Part shown: one piece after another, positions 43,060 to 51,156 of the stretch
Numbering within the stretch: the stretch's first letter is position 1
Layout: the number at the start of each line of letters is the position of its first letter
Origin: JAEUJM01 sp964635055
Lineage (GTDB): Bacteria > Actinomycetota > Acidimicrobiia > Acidimicrobiales > DATDAH01
DNA: 64,000 bases
Direction: 5' to 3'
Assembly (NCBI GenBank): GCA_964635055.1
Contig: CAZWMT010000003.1
Location: forward strand, 124,001-188,000
The notes under the pieces: generated by a model
Seen by the model: only the letters and a program-made list of their open reading frames with translations
What the model was told of the DNA's origin: nothing
The model's database searches: none
Translations under genes and position numbers: made by a program

Positions 43060-45739
43060 GCCGACACCGGTCCAGATCCTCCCGGCACGTCCTCCGGAGC
43101 GGTCGACCTTCCCCAACTACACCCAGCTCCGCACGCGGGTGCCGATCCGAGCGTGGCGCGTAGCACGGGTGGCCACGCTGGCCACCGGGCTGGCGCTGTG
43201 CGTGGTGCTGTTCGTCGCCCCGTCCACGGGACTGAAGCTGTTCTGGGGCCTCCTGGTCCCGACGCTGCCCATCGTGTGGCTCACCCTGCCCGGCCTGTGG
43301 CGCAACCTCTGCCCCCTGGCCACCAGCAACCAGGTGCCGCGTGTGCTGGGGTTCACGAAGGGTGCTGCCGCGCCGGCGTCGATGACCCGCTTCGCGTACG
43401 TGTTCGGCATCGCCGCCCTGCTGGTGCTGGTCCCCGCCCGCAAGGTGCTGTTCAACCGCAGCGGCCCAGCCACCGCGGTGCTGCTTCTCGTCGTGTTGGG
43501 CCTGGCCTTCCTCGGCGGCTACCTGTTGAAGGGCAAGAGCGGCTGGTGCTCCACCATCTGCCCGTTGCTGCCGGTGCAACGCCTGTACGGCGAGACGCCG
43601 TTCCTCCTGGTGCGCAACAGCCACTGCGAGCCGTGCGTGGGCTGCGCCAAGAACTGCTACGACTTCAATCCTCGTGTCGCGAAGCTGGCCGACCTGGACG
43701 ACGACGATCCCCGGTACGCCGGCCCGCGACGGTTCTTCGCCGGTGCGTACGTGGGGCTGGTGCTCGGCTTCTTCTCGATGCCGAGCGTCCCGACCCAGTC
43801 GACGATGTGGGTGTACGGCCGCATCGCGCTGTACGTCGCGGTCTGCGTCGGCACCTACTCACTGCTCGAGACCTTCCTGGGCGTCTCGGCGCACAAGCTC
43901 ACCGCGCTCTTCGCGGCCGCAGGCCTGAACGCCTTCTACTGGTACAGCGTGCCGGTGCTGGTCGACACCCTCGGCGGCTCGCCCACGGGAACCGGCCGAG
44001 AGGTCGCCGTGTGGTTCGGACGGGCCGCGGTGGCGGCGGTCACCATCCCGTGGCTGGTGCGCACGTTCGCCAAGGAGGAGCCGTTCCTCGCGGCAACGAG
44101 CGGCGCGGCATCGGTGACCGAGGCGGCCCTGGCCGCCCTCCAGGCGCGGGACGACGGCGAGCCGGCCGTGCGGTTCGACCCCGATGGCCCGGACGTGGTG
44201 GTCACGACCGGCACACCGCTGTTGGACGTCATCGAGTCCGCCGGTCTCGCCATCGAGGCCGGGTGTCGTCTGGGGGTGTGCGGTGCCGATCCGGTGTCGG
44301 TGCTCGACGGCGCCGCCGCCTTGTCGCCAGTGACCCGGGACGAGCGCTCGACGTTGGACCGACTCGGCCTGGCCGAGGGCACCCGTCTTGCCTGTCAGGC
44401 CCGCGTGCACGGCTCGTGTGTCGTGGCGCTCACGCCTGAGCGGCCCACCCGCGCGCCGCCACCGGCGGCGGCGGAGTCGGGTGCGACCTTCACGCCCGAC
44501 CCCACGGTTCGGCGCCTCGTCATCATCGGCAACGGCATCGCGGGGTCGACGGCCGCGGACCATGCCCGGCGGCTCCACCCCGACTGCGAGATCCACCTGG
44601 TCGGCGGCGAGCCGCACCGGCTCTACAACCGGATGGCCATCCCCCGGCTCATCCACGGCCGCGCCGCGATGCAGGGCCTCTACCTGCTCCCCGACGACTG
44701 GCACGACACCCACGACGTCACGTCCTGGCTGAACACGATGGCCCGCTCGATCGACCGCGACCAGCGCACGGTCACCCTCGCCACCGGCGAGTCCCTGCCG
44801 TACGACCGCGTGGTGCTCGCTCCTGGCAGCCGGGGGGTCACTCCCGACATCCCGGGCATCGGGCTGCGGGGCAGCTTCACCGTCCGTGACGCCGACGACG
44901 CCATCGCCATTCGTGCCTACGCCCAACGCAACGGGGTGGTCAGTGCCGTGGTGGCCGGCGGGGGGCTCCTCGGGCTCGAATCGGCGTTCGCGCTGCACCG
45001 ACTCGGCCTGGAGACCACGGTGGTGCAGCGCGACCCCAGGCTCATGAACCGCCAACTCGACGAGCCCGCCGCTCGACTGCTCGAGCGCTACCTCGAGGCC
45101 CTGGGCATCACCGTGGTCCTCGATGCGACCGTCGTGGAGCTCACCGGCGGCGACCACGTCGAGGGGGCCGCGCTCGCCGACGGCCGGACGGTGCCCTGTG
45201 GGTTGTTCCTCGCCTGTGCGGGGGTGGTGCCCAACGTCGAGCTCGCCCGGGCCGCCGGGTTGCGGGTGAACCGGGGCGTGATCGTCGACGCCTCGATGCA
45301 GACGAGCGATCCGTTGATCTACGCGGCGGGTGACGTCGTCGAGCTCGAGGGTGAGGTGGCGGGCCTGTGGCCGCCGTCGGCGCGCCAGGGCGAGGTCGCC
45401 GCGGTCAACGCCGTCGGCGGCACTGCGGTGTTCGCGGCCGAGCCCGCCACGACCCTGCTGAAGGTGTCGGGCATCGACATCGCCTCGGTCGGCCGCGTCG
45501 ACGGCACGGAACCCGGCGACACGGCCATCGCCCTGGAAGACGCCGACGAGGGCACGTACCGCCGGCTCGTCCTCCACGGCGGTCGGGTGGTGGGCGCGAT
45601 CCTCGTGGGCCGTCCCCTCGAGCTCCCCTGGGTGCAGCAGGCGGTCGGCGAGGGGCGCGACGTGTCCCCGGTGTTGGACGAGCTCCGAGCGGGCGACTGG
45701 TCATCGCTGTCGGCCGAGACCGCCGCCGCCGGCGTCTGA
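43049..45739 (+). CDS. Membrane Fe-S / [2Fe-2S]-ferredoxin / FAD-NAD(P) oxidoreductase fusion protein
   Basis: 896 residues from a TTG overlapping the upstream gene. Part 1 (about 35-345): several hydrophobic helices, NapH/FixG-like, with CPLLPVQRLYG and a 4Fe-4S motif C193-x2-C196-x2-C199-x3-C203. Part 2 (about 375-465): ferredoxin-like domain with C406, C411 and C449, but Asp414 where plant-type ferredoxins have the third Cys (CRLGVCGADP); C457 might substitute. Part 3 (488-896): pyridine-nucleotide disulfide-type reductase with GNGIAG at 494-499, VAGGGLLGLESA and YAAGDVVELEG, NirB/rubredoxin-reductase-like. It should pass electrons between NAD(P)H and a membrane partner. Confidence 0.85.
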   Translation: MAAEPTPVQILPARPPERSTFPNYTQLRTRVPIRAWRVARVATLATGLALCVVLFVAPSTGLKLFWGLLVPTLPIVWLTLPGLWRNLCPLATSNQVPRVLGFTKGAAAPASMTRFAYVFGIAALLVLVPARKVLFNRSGPATAVLLLVVLGLAFLGGYLLKGKSGWCSTICPLLPVQRLYGETPFLLVRNSHCEPCVGCAKNCYDFNPRVAKLADLDDDDPRYAGPRRFFAGAYVGLVLGFFSMPSVPTQSTMWVYGRIALYVAVCVGTYSLLETFLGVSAHKLTALFAAAGLNAFYWYSVPVLVDTLGGSPTGTGREVAVWFGRAAVAAVTIPWLVRTFAKEEPFLAATSGAASVTEAALAALQARDDGEPAVRFDPDGPDVVVTTGTPLLDVIESAGLAIEAGCRLGVCGADPVSVLDGAAALSPVTRDERSTLDRLGLAEGTRLACQARVHGSCVVALTPERPTRAPPPAAAESGATFTPDPTVRRLVIIGNGIAGSTAADHARRLHPDCEIHLVGGEPHRLYNRMAIPRLIHGRAAMQGLYLLPDDWHDTHDVTSWLNTMARSIDRDQRTVTLATGESLPYDRVVLAPGSRGVTPDIPGIGLRGSFTVRDADDAIAIRAYAQRNGVVSAVVAGGGLLGLESAFALHRLGLETTVVQRDPRLMNRQLDEPAARLLERYLEALGITVVLDATVVELTGGDHVEGAALADGRTVPCGLFLACAGVVPNVELARAAGLRVNRGVIVDASMQTSDPLIYAAGDVVELEGEVAGLWPPSARQGEVAAVNAVGGTAVFAAEPATTLLKVSGIDIASVGRVDGTEPGDTAIALEDADEGTYRRLVLHGGRVVGAILVGRPLELPWVQQAVGEGRDVSPVLDELRAGDWSSLSAETAAAGV

Positions 45740-45764
45740 TCGTAGGGGCGCTACGACCGATCAG
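45736..45764. terminator. Bulged hairpin between convergent genes
   Basis: CTGATCGTAG and CTACG(ACCG)ATCAG pair as two 5-bp stems with a 4-base bulge and GGGCG loop. The stem overlaps the stop codons of both convergent genes. Confidence 0.4.
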
Positions 45765-46305
45765 CGGCGAACGTCTCACGCACGAAGACGACGCTGGGAT
45801 GGTCCCGACCCAGCAGATCGCTCACTGTCGCCAGCAGGATGCTGCGGTCGATGGCGCCCGCCTCGGCCATGGCCGTGAGATCGACGGCGTCCTTGGGGCG
45901 AGCGAAGAACGCCTTGAAGACGGCGAGGTCCCCGCAGGCCAGGACCGGGAGGTCCGGGACACCAGCGAACGGGACTCGGCGACAGCGCGTCGCCGCTTTG
46001 TCATGGAACGGGTGATTCGAGAGGAAGACGTCCACCGGTGTGGTGTCCCACCGCAACCGCGCCTGGCCGTCCCGAGCCAACTGACGGCGGGCCGCCGCAC
46101 TCGCGGCCACCTCCGCGGGCAGGCCCGCGAGCACCTCGTGTACGCGCTCGGTGCCCACGAACACGTTGACGTCGATGTCCTGGGTGGCCCGGGGGTCGAG
46201 CGTGCAGAACGCCAGCGCCAGCGCGCCCCCGAAGGCGTGGGGCAGCCCGGCCGCGTCGAGCGAGTGGTGCAGGCCCACGATCCGCTGGGTGAGCGACAGG
46301 GCCAC
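45751..46305 (-). CDS. Nucleotidyltransferase, AbiEii/MNT-like (putative toxin)
   Basis: 184 residues. The polymerase-beta-type motif GGALALAF...DPRATQDIDVNVFV gives the G-G and D-x-D (DID) metal ligands, and CGDLAVFKAFFARPKDAVDLTAMAEA resembles the AbiEii K-x-DxxD region. GTG start three bases after the stop of the HTH gene. The pair looks like a toxin-antitoxin or HTH/nucleotidyltransferase module; AMP- or CMP-transfer to RNA or partner is the family activity. Confidence 0.8.
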   Translation of the reverse strand: MALSLTQRIVGLHHSLDAAGLPHAFGGALALAFCTLDPRATQDIDVNVFVGTERVHEVLAGLPAEVAASAAARRQLARDGQARLRWDTTPVDVFLSNHPFHDKAATRCRRVPFAGVPDLPVLACGDLAVFKAFFARPKDAVDLTAMAEAGAIDRSILLATVSDLLGRDHPSVVFVRETFAADRS

Positions 46306-46308
46306 GGG

Positions 46309-46632
46309 TCACCGGGCCTGTCGGGCGAGCACCGGCGCGGTGAGCGGGCCCGGGCGGCGGTGGGGAAGATGGTCGACCAGGTCGAGTAGGTCCTCCAGCA
46401 CCCGGCCGTTGGCCTCGACGTCGATGACCGGCGGCGACGGCCACCGCACATCGACCGCCATCCGGGCACCGGCGGCGGCCACGATGCGCTCGAGTGTGTC
46501 CACCCGAGGGACCCGGCGACCGGCCTCGTACTCGCAGATCGCCGCGGCCGAGGTCTGGCAGCGCTCGGCCAACTGCCGCTGCGTCAGCCCCGAGCGCGCT
46601 CGGGTCGCGGCGATCAGATCGGCGATGGTCAT
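46309..46632 (-). CDS. XRE-family HTH regulator (putative antitoxin)
   Basis: 107 residues, HTH_3 fold at about 4-58: IAATRARSGLTQRQLAERCQTSAAAICEYEAGRRVPRVDTLERI. The ATG at 46632 is fixed by a TACGCT box six bases upstream; an earlier start would begin inside the operator. It precedes the nucleotidyltransferase by three bases and likely autoregulates through the 22-bp palindrome at 46662-46683. Confidence 0.85.
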   Translation of the reverse strand: MTIADLIAATRARSGLTQRQLAERCQTSAAAICEYEAGRRVPRVDTLERIVAAAGARMAVDVRWPSPPVIDVEANGRVLEDLLDLVDHLPHRRPGPLTAPVLARQAR

Positions 46633-46638
46633 GTCCAC

Positions 46639-46644
46639 AGCGTA
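46639..46644 (-). promoter_or_regulatory. -10 box (TACGCT), 6 nt before the XRE start
   Basis: TANNNT on the minus strand with leaderless spacing; its -35 region would fall at about 46662-46667, inside the palindromic operator. Confidence 0.6.
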
Positions 46645-46661
46645 CCGCGCCGGAGGAGCGC

Positions 46662-46683
46662 TTGTTATCGTAAACGATAACAA
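46662..46683. promoter_or_regulatory. 22-bp palindromic operator shared by XRE and SRPBCC genes
   Basis: TTGTTATCGT, two spacer bases (AA) and ACGATAACAA: exact 10-bp arms. It is strikingly AT-rich for this genome and lies where both divergent promoters would have their -35 elements. Probable binding site of the adjacent XRE protein. Confidence 0.8.
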
Positions 46684-46693
46684 AGGTCACTTC

Positions 46694-46699
46694 TACACT
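46694..46699 (+). promoter_or_regulatory. -10 box (TACACT), 7 nt before the SRPBCC start
   Basis: TANNNT seven bases ahead of the ATG at 46707; its -35 would lie in the 46662-46683 operator. Confidence 0.6.
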
Positions 46700-46706
46700 C
46701 CTGGGC

Positions 46707-47129
46707 ATGAAGCTGGAGAACACGCAGCGGATCACGGCTCCGGTCGATGTCGTCTGGGCACTCACGGAGGACGTCGAGCGCTGGCCGGACATCACCCCCA
46801 CGATGACCACGGTCGAGCGCCTGGACGACGGGCCCCTCGCCGTCGGCAGCCAGGCCCGCATCAAGCAGCCCGGTCAGGGATCCCGGGTGTGGACGGTCAC
46901 GCGGCTCGAGCCCGGCCGCCTGTTCGCGTGGTCGACGAAGGCCCTGGGGACCCACATGGAGGGATCGCACCACCTGTCCGAGGAGGACGGCGTGTGCGTG
47001 AACCGACTCGTGCTCGAGCTGACGGGCGGGACCGCCGGCATCGTCGGCCGGCTGCTCGGCGGTCAGTTGCGCAAGGCCATCGCCACCGAGAACGAGGGCT
47101 TCAAGGCCGCAGCCGAGTCTCGGGGGTGA
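46707..47129 (+). CDS. SRPBCC family protein
   Basis: 140 residues: MKLENTQRITAPVDVVWALTEDVERWPDITPTMTTVERLDDGPL opens a polyketide_cyc2-type domain and GRLLGGQLRKAIATENEGFKAAAE is the last helix. Leaderless start supported by TACACT. Its divergent promoter is shared with the XRE/nucleotidyltransferase pair. The last 29 bp overlap the convergent GNAT gene. Ligand unknown. Confidence 0.87.
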   Translation: MKLENTQRITAPVDVVWALTEDVERWPDITPTMTTVERLDDGPLAVGSQARIKQPGQGSRVWTVTRLEPGRLFAWSTKALGTHMEGSHHLSEEDGVCVNRLVLELTGGTAGIVGRLLGGQLRKAIATENEGFKAAAESRG

Positions 47130-48066
47130 GCAGCCACACATCCACCACCAGCACCGGCCGCATGCCGAGGCCGAGGTAGAGCCCGAGCGCCGGCGTGGTG
47201 TTGTTGGTGTCGACGTGCAGCAGCGTGCCCTCCCGACCGCGGCGGACATCCTCCGCGAAGGCCTGCTGGAGCAACAACCGCGCCAGGCCACGGCCCCGGT
47301 ACGCGTCGAGCACCCCGACGTTGCGCACGTAGCCGCAGTTCTCGTCCTCGACGAAGCCGTTGTGACCGAGCCCCATCGCCGCGGGCACGCCGTCCACATA
47401 GGCCACTCGCAGCTGGCTCCAGTCATCGGAGGCGGCCGAGCTCACCCGCTCGTGCCACTCGTCGAAGCCGATCTGCACCCAGCCGAAGTGGTCGGCGAAC
47501 GACGCCATCAGCACCTGGTGGGCGTCCCGGCGCAAGGCCTCGTCACCTGGCCCGACGCGCACCACGACACCGTCGGGCACCTCGGGTGGATCGACCGGGC
47601 CCTCGTGATCGATGCGCATCCGATGGAAGGTGGTCCCCGGCGCGAAGCCCCGCGCCTCGGCCCACGCCCGTTGGTCGGCATCCTCGCGGTACACGTTCAG
47701 GCCGATGCGAGCGCCGCCGTGACCGGACGCGGCCGCCAGCTCGCCGGCCCGGGCGAGGATCTGCCCGAGGAGCCAGTCGGCGACGGCGGTGTCGCCCGTG
47801 ATCACCTCGATCTCCACCTGGTCGCTGTCCGGCTCGCCGAACACCCAGCCGAACCCGGCGAGGACGCCCGCCGAGTCCTGGACCAGCCAGCCGTCCAGGG
47901 ACGGGTCGAAGCCCGGCTCGGTCAGCTGGTCGCGGGCATCGTCCAGCGTGAAGTCCGCGAACCCGACCACCGCGGTGTTGTGCGCCGCGACCAGGGCGTA
48001 GAAGCCCTCGGCATCGTCCGGCGTCGGGCGGCGCCAGGTGTGGCCGGGCGGGAGGGCGGCGTCCAT
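47101..48066 (-). CDS. GNAT family N-acetyltransferase (mycothiol synthase-like layout)
   Basis: 321 residues with two GNAT lobes: an N-terminal one (GFGWVFGEPDSDQVEIEVITG) and a C-terminal one with YVRNVGVLDAYRGRGLARLLLQQAF (acetyl-CoA loop). This two-lobe design resembles mycothiol acetyltransferase and related proteins, but the fit is loose. ATG at 48066; GATCAT lies six bases upstream, one base off the common -10 pattern. Overlaps the SRPBCC gene end to end. Confidence 0.83.
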   Translation of the reverse strand: MDAALPPGHTWRRPTPDDAEGFYALVAAHNTAVVGFADFTLDDARDQLTEPGFDPSLDGWLVQDSAGVLAGFGWVFGEPDSDQVEIEVITGDTAVADWLLGQILARAGELAAASGHGGARIGLNVYREDADQRAWAEARGFAPGTTFHRMRIDHEGPVDPPEVPDGVVVRVGPGDEALRRDAHQVLMASFADHFGWVQIGFDEWHERVSSAASDDWSQLRVAYVDGVPAAMGLGHNGFVEDENCGYVRNVGVLDAYRGRGLARLLLQQAFAEDVRRGREGTLLHVDTNNTTPALGLYLGLGMRPVLVVDVWLLTPETRLRP

Positions 48067-48112
48067 CCGCCCATGATCGCCCGAGGGCACCCGTCGCCCA
48101 CGACCGATTCCG

Positions 48113-48658
48113 TCAGGCCAACGGCCGGCGACCGGTGTACGCGGCGAGGCGCTCGATCGGCGTCGCATCGGCTGGCGCCTCGACCACGGGCCCGAACGTC
48201 GAACCGTCGCGCAGGGGATCGATCGCTCCGTGTGCGAACGCCTCTACCTCGGCGACCAACTCGTCCGGTGGGGCGTAGTCCTGGCCGGTGGCCACTGCCA
48301 TGTCCCAGCCGTGCACCAGGCCGTCGAGCACCACGAACCGGGCGAAGACCTCGCCCGGCACCTCGCCGAACGGCGCGGCGATGGTCTGGTCGAGCGCACC
48401 CGGCTCGCTGATGGCCGCGCCGAGGTCACCGAGCGCCGGGCCGAACGCCGCCAACGGGTCGGTCAGGTCGGGCTCGGCCGCCGGCTCGCCCCGGAAGGCG
48501 GCCGCGAAGGCGGTGGCGCCGCCGACCATGTGCTCGAGCACGCCGCGCACGTCGAGCTCGGCGCACGGCGTCGGGGCGTCGAGCTGGTCCGGGGTGATGC
48601 CTGCGACCACACCACCGAGGTGGGGCCCGAGCTGGTCCATCTGGGTCAGGGGATCCAT
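48113..48658 (-). CDS. TIGR03086 family (DinB/mycothiol-like) protein
   Basis: 181 residues. LDAPTPCAELDVRGVLEHMVGGATAFAAAF and FVVLDGLVHGWDMAVATGQDY are the two His-bearing motifs of the TIGR03086 branch; AAFAHGAIDPLRDG-like residues complete the bundle. Resembles the 20977 protein in every motif. The frame stays open upstream through a 3 x 15-bp repeat, but the family N-terminus starts at MDPLTQMDQLG, so ATG 48658 was chosen. Confidence 0.85.
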   Translation of the reverse strand: MDPLTQMDQLGPHLGGVVAGITPDQLDAPTPCAELDVRGVLEHMVGGATAFAAAFRGEPAAEPDLTDPLAAFGPALGDLGAAISEPGALDQTIAAPFGEVPGEVFARFVVLDGLVHGWDMAVATGQDYAPPDELVAEVEAFAHGAIDPLRDGSTFGPVVEAPADATPIERLAAYTGRRPLA

Positions 48659-49039
48659 GGGTCCTCGCTTCTGTTCGGGAGACTTCTGTTCGGGAGACTT
48701 CTGTTCGAGAGACGGCGGCCGGGTGCCCAGACGATGTGCCTGGGCACCTCGGAGGGCGGCCTCGCGGTCGCGGCCGGCTTCGATCAGCCTGGTCACGGCG
48801 CGGGGGTCGTCCTCGTCGGGCACCGCTCGAGTGTTGCCCGTCCCGGCGGCGCCGTCGTCGGCCACGTGCCCCATTCCGGTGCGGGCGCACGTCGCCGACC
48901 GTGGGGCGAACACCCCATCGCGGCCGGCGACCGCCTCGCTCCGGTTGGTGCGTGCGGCCGATGACCGGTCGGTCCCCGCCAAGGGACGATCAGCCCGTGC
49001 TCCGGGAGGTCCGGCGCACCGAACCGAACGGAGACACCG
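48659..49039. other. 381-bp divergent intergenic region
   Basis: Separates the TIGR03086 gene (minus) from the cupin gene (plus). It contains the 15-bp tandem repeat at its left end. GC-rich, with open frames in several registers but nothing that resembles a protein family. GGAGA before the cupin ATG is its ribosome binding site. I see no clear promoter or RNA motif. Confidence 0.6.
48668..48712. repeat. Three tandem 15-bp repeats upstream of the TIGR03086 gene
   Basis: CTTCTGTTCGGGAGA occurs at 48668-48682 and 48683-48697, and once more with one change (CTTCTGTTCGAGAGA) at 48698-48712. The unit is a multiple of three; read on the minus strand in the frame of the downstream gene it would give a QKSPE pentapeptide repeat. 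Confidence 0.95.
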
Positions 49040-49411
49040 ATGCGTGCTGCAGAGAACGAGATCGACATCGAGCTGGAGGTCGGCGGCATCGTCACGCGAG
49101 GCGAGGAGTGGGGCGGCCTGCTCGTGCGCCACCTGACCCTGCCGGCCGGCGCCGACTTCACCCCGCTGTTCGTCGGGCTACCGGGTGATCGGTGCCAGTG
49201 CGCCCACTGGGGCTACGTGCTGGCCGGGTCGATCACCGTGCGGTTCGCGGACGGCGCCGAGGAGACCAGCTCGGCCGGCGACCTGTACTACTGGCCCGGC
49301 GGGCACACGGGGTGGACCGACGAGGGCGTGACGTTCATCGAGTTCAGCCCGGCGGACGACCTGCGCCCCGTCCTCGAGCACGTCGGCGCCCAGCTGGCTC
49401 CGACGGTCTGA
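49040..49411 (+). CDS. Cupin domain protein
   Basis: 123 residues with a single cupin barrel: CAHWGYVLAGSITVRFADGAEE and GDLYYWPGGHTGWTDEGVTFIEFSP hold the two conserved motifs, though the usual first-motif HxH is reduced to one His (AHWGYV). It may therefore bind metal weakly or be a sensor. GGAGA ahead of the ATG. It lies 36 bp upstream of the LuxR-type regulator gene and may form a unit with it. Confidence 0.8.
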   Translation: MRAAENEIDIELEVGGIVTRGEEWGGLLVRHLTLPAGADFTPLFVGLPGDRCQCAHWGYVLAGSITVRFADGAEETSSAGDLYYWPGGHTGWTDEGVTFIEFSPADDLRPVLEHVGAQLAPTV

Positions 49412-49447
49412 CCGCGATCCGGGGCGCGGCGCGCGAGGCTGACCACC

Positions 49448-51082
49448 ATGGACCTCGACCCGCTGGCCCCGGCCCGCGACGCGGTCTCGCGGTACGACTG
49501 GGCGGGCGCCCGGGACGCGGCGCTCGCCCCGCCGGCCGGACCGCCCGAGCTGGAGGCCGAGCGGGCGGACCTGCTGGCCGAGGCGGCGTGGTGGCTCGGT
49601 CGCCTCGACGAGTGCATCGAGGCGCGCGAACGCGCCTACCGGCTGTATGACGACCTCGGGGACGACCGTCGTGCCGGGCAGTGCGCCGTGTGGCTGTACG
49701 AGCACCACGGCTTCCAGGCCCGACCGGCGGTCTCGGGGGCCTGGCTCCGGCGGGCCCGACGATCCCTCGAGCACGAGACGGTGGGCACCGAGCACGCCGC
49801 GCTGTTCCTACGCGAGGCCGAGACGGCCCACGGCGGCGGTGACCTGGAAGGGGCTCTGGCGCTGACCGACTCGGCGCTCACCCTGGCCCGGCGGCTGCGG
49901 TCCCCGGACCTCGAGGCGGAGGCCCTGCAGACCAAGGGCCGGATCCTGATCGACGAGGGCGAGATCGCCGACGGGATGGGCCACCTCGACGAGGCCATGC
50001 TGTTCGCGGTCGAGGGCCGGTTGGGCCCCTACTCCACCGGCAAGGTGTACTGCAGCCTGATCAGCGCCTGCGAGGAGCTGGGCGACCTCGATCGGGCCGC
50101 CGAGTGGACCGAGGCGACCATGCGGTGGGCCCGGAACCACCCCTTCGCCATCTTCCCCGGCATCTGCCGGGTCCACCGGGCCGTGGTCCTGAAGCGCCGG
50201 GGCTCCCTCGCCGAGGCCGAGCGAGAGGCGGTACAAGCCTGCGAGGAGCTCCACGACAGCCACCTGCCGAACACGGCCGCGGCCTACGCCGAGATGGGCG
50301 ACATCCGCCGCCGGCTGGGCGACCTCGCCCGAGCCGAGGAGGCGTTCGACACCGCGCAGGGGCTGTGCGGGCGCCCGTGCGGCTCGCGGGCCCTGTTGCG
50401 GTTGGCCCAGGGACGGGTGAACGCGGCGCGGTCGATCATCGACGGGTGCCTTCGCGACACCCCGTCGAATCGTCTCGGCCGCGCCGCGCTGCTGCCCGTG
50501 CAGGTGCACGTGGCCATCGCCGCCGGGGACCTCGACACCGCCGCGGCGGCCGCCGACGAACTGGAGGAGATCGTCGCCGCGAGCACCACACCGATGCTGG
50601 CCGCCACCACCCGGGCCACCCGCGGCCGCCTCCTGCTCGCACAGGGCGATCCGGCGGCGGCCGGCGCGCTGCAGGACGCGCTGGACCGATGGCAGGCGCT
50701 CGGTGTGCCCTACGAGGTCGCCACCGCCCGGACCCTGCTCGGCCAGGCCCTGCGCGACCGCGGGGACGAGGCCGCCGCGACGCAGGCCTTCACCGCCGCG
50801 GCCGAGCTGTTCGAGCAGATCGGCGCACGCGCCGACGCCGACCTCGTGCTGCACAACACCGAGAGCGTGCTGCCCGCGGGGTTGACCGAGCGCGAGGTGG
50901 AGGTGTTGCGGTTGATCGCCGCCGGTCTCACCAACAACGAGATCGCCGTCGAGCTCTACCTCAGCCCCAAGACGATCTCACGGCACCTGTCCAACATCTT
51001 CACCAAGATCGGCGTCACCTCGCGCGCCGGCGCCACCGCGTTCGCCTTCGAGCACGAGCTGATCACGTCCGGGCCCTACTAG
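49448..51082 (+). CDS. LuxR-type transcriptional regulator with TPR-like repeats
   Basis: 544 residues. An all-helical repeat region (about 1-470; e.g. AEAAWWLGRLDECIEARERAYRLY, LDRAAEWTEATMRWARNHPF) is followed by a GerE/LuxR HTH at about 481-540: LTEREVEVLRLIAAGLTNNEIA and SPKTISRHLSNIFTKIGV. The N-terminal ATPase of LAL regulators is absent, so this is a TPR-LuxR type. GAGGCT lies 7 nt before the ATG. The signal is unknown; targets may include the cupin gene. Confidence 0.87.
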   Translation: MDLDPLAPARDAVSRYDWAGARDAALAPPAGPPELEAERADLLAEAAWWLGRLDECIEARERAYRLYDDLGDDRRAGQCAVWLYEHHGFQARPAVSGAWLRRARRSLEHETVGTEHAALFLREAETAHGGGDLEGALALTDSALTLARRLRSPDLEAEALQTKGRILIDEGEIADGMGHLDEAMLFAVEGRLGPYSTGKVYCSLISACEELGDLDRAAEWTEATMRWARNHPFAIFPGICRVHRAVVLKRRGSLAEAEREAVQACEELHDSHLPNTAAAYAEMGDIRRRLGDLARAEEAFDTAQGLCGRPCGSRALLRLAQGRVNAARSIIDGCLRDTPSNRLGRAALLPVQVHVAIAAGDLDTAAAAADELEEIVAASTTPMLAATTRATRGRLLLAQGDPAAAGALQDALDRWQALGVPYEVATARTLLGQALRDRGDEAAATQAFTAAAELFEQIGARADADLVLHNTESVLPAGLTEREVEVLRLIAAGLTNNEIAVELYLSPKTISRHLSNIFTKIGVTSRAGATAFAFEHELITSGPY

Positions 51083-51126
51083 TAGGTCTCATCCCTCGCC
51101 TCGTCGCGACTGTCACGGGCGGCGCG

Positions 51127-51132
51127 TAGGTT
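51127..51132 (+). promoter_or_regulatory. -10 box (TAGGTT) of the recCBD operon
   Basis: TANNNT six bases before a GTG at 51139 that opens a five-codon frame (VVRPA) ending as TGA at 51154-51156; that TGA overlaps the recC GTG (GTGA). Suggests a leaderless mini-ORF coupled to recC. Confidence 0.45.
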
Positions 51133-51138
51133 GCACCC

Positions 51139-51156
51139 GTGGTGAGGCCCGCGTGA
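51139..51156 (+). CDS. Possible five-codon leader ORF coupled to recC
   Basis: GTG-GTG-AGG-CCC-GCG-TGA. It begins where transcription from TAGGTT would start and its stop overlaps the recC start codon. Too short to support by composition; proposed only from geometry. Confidence 0.25.
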   Translation: MVRPA

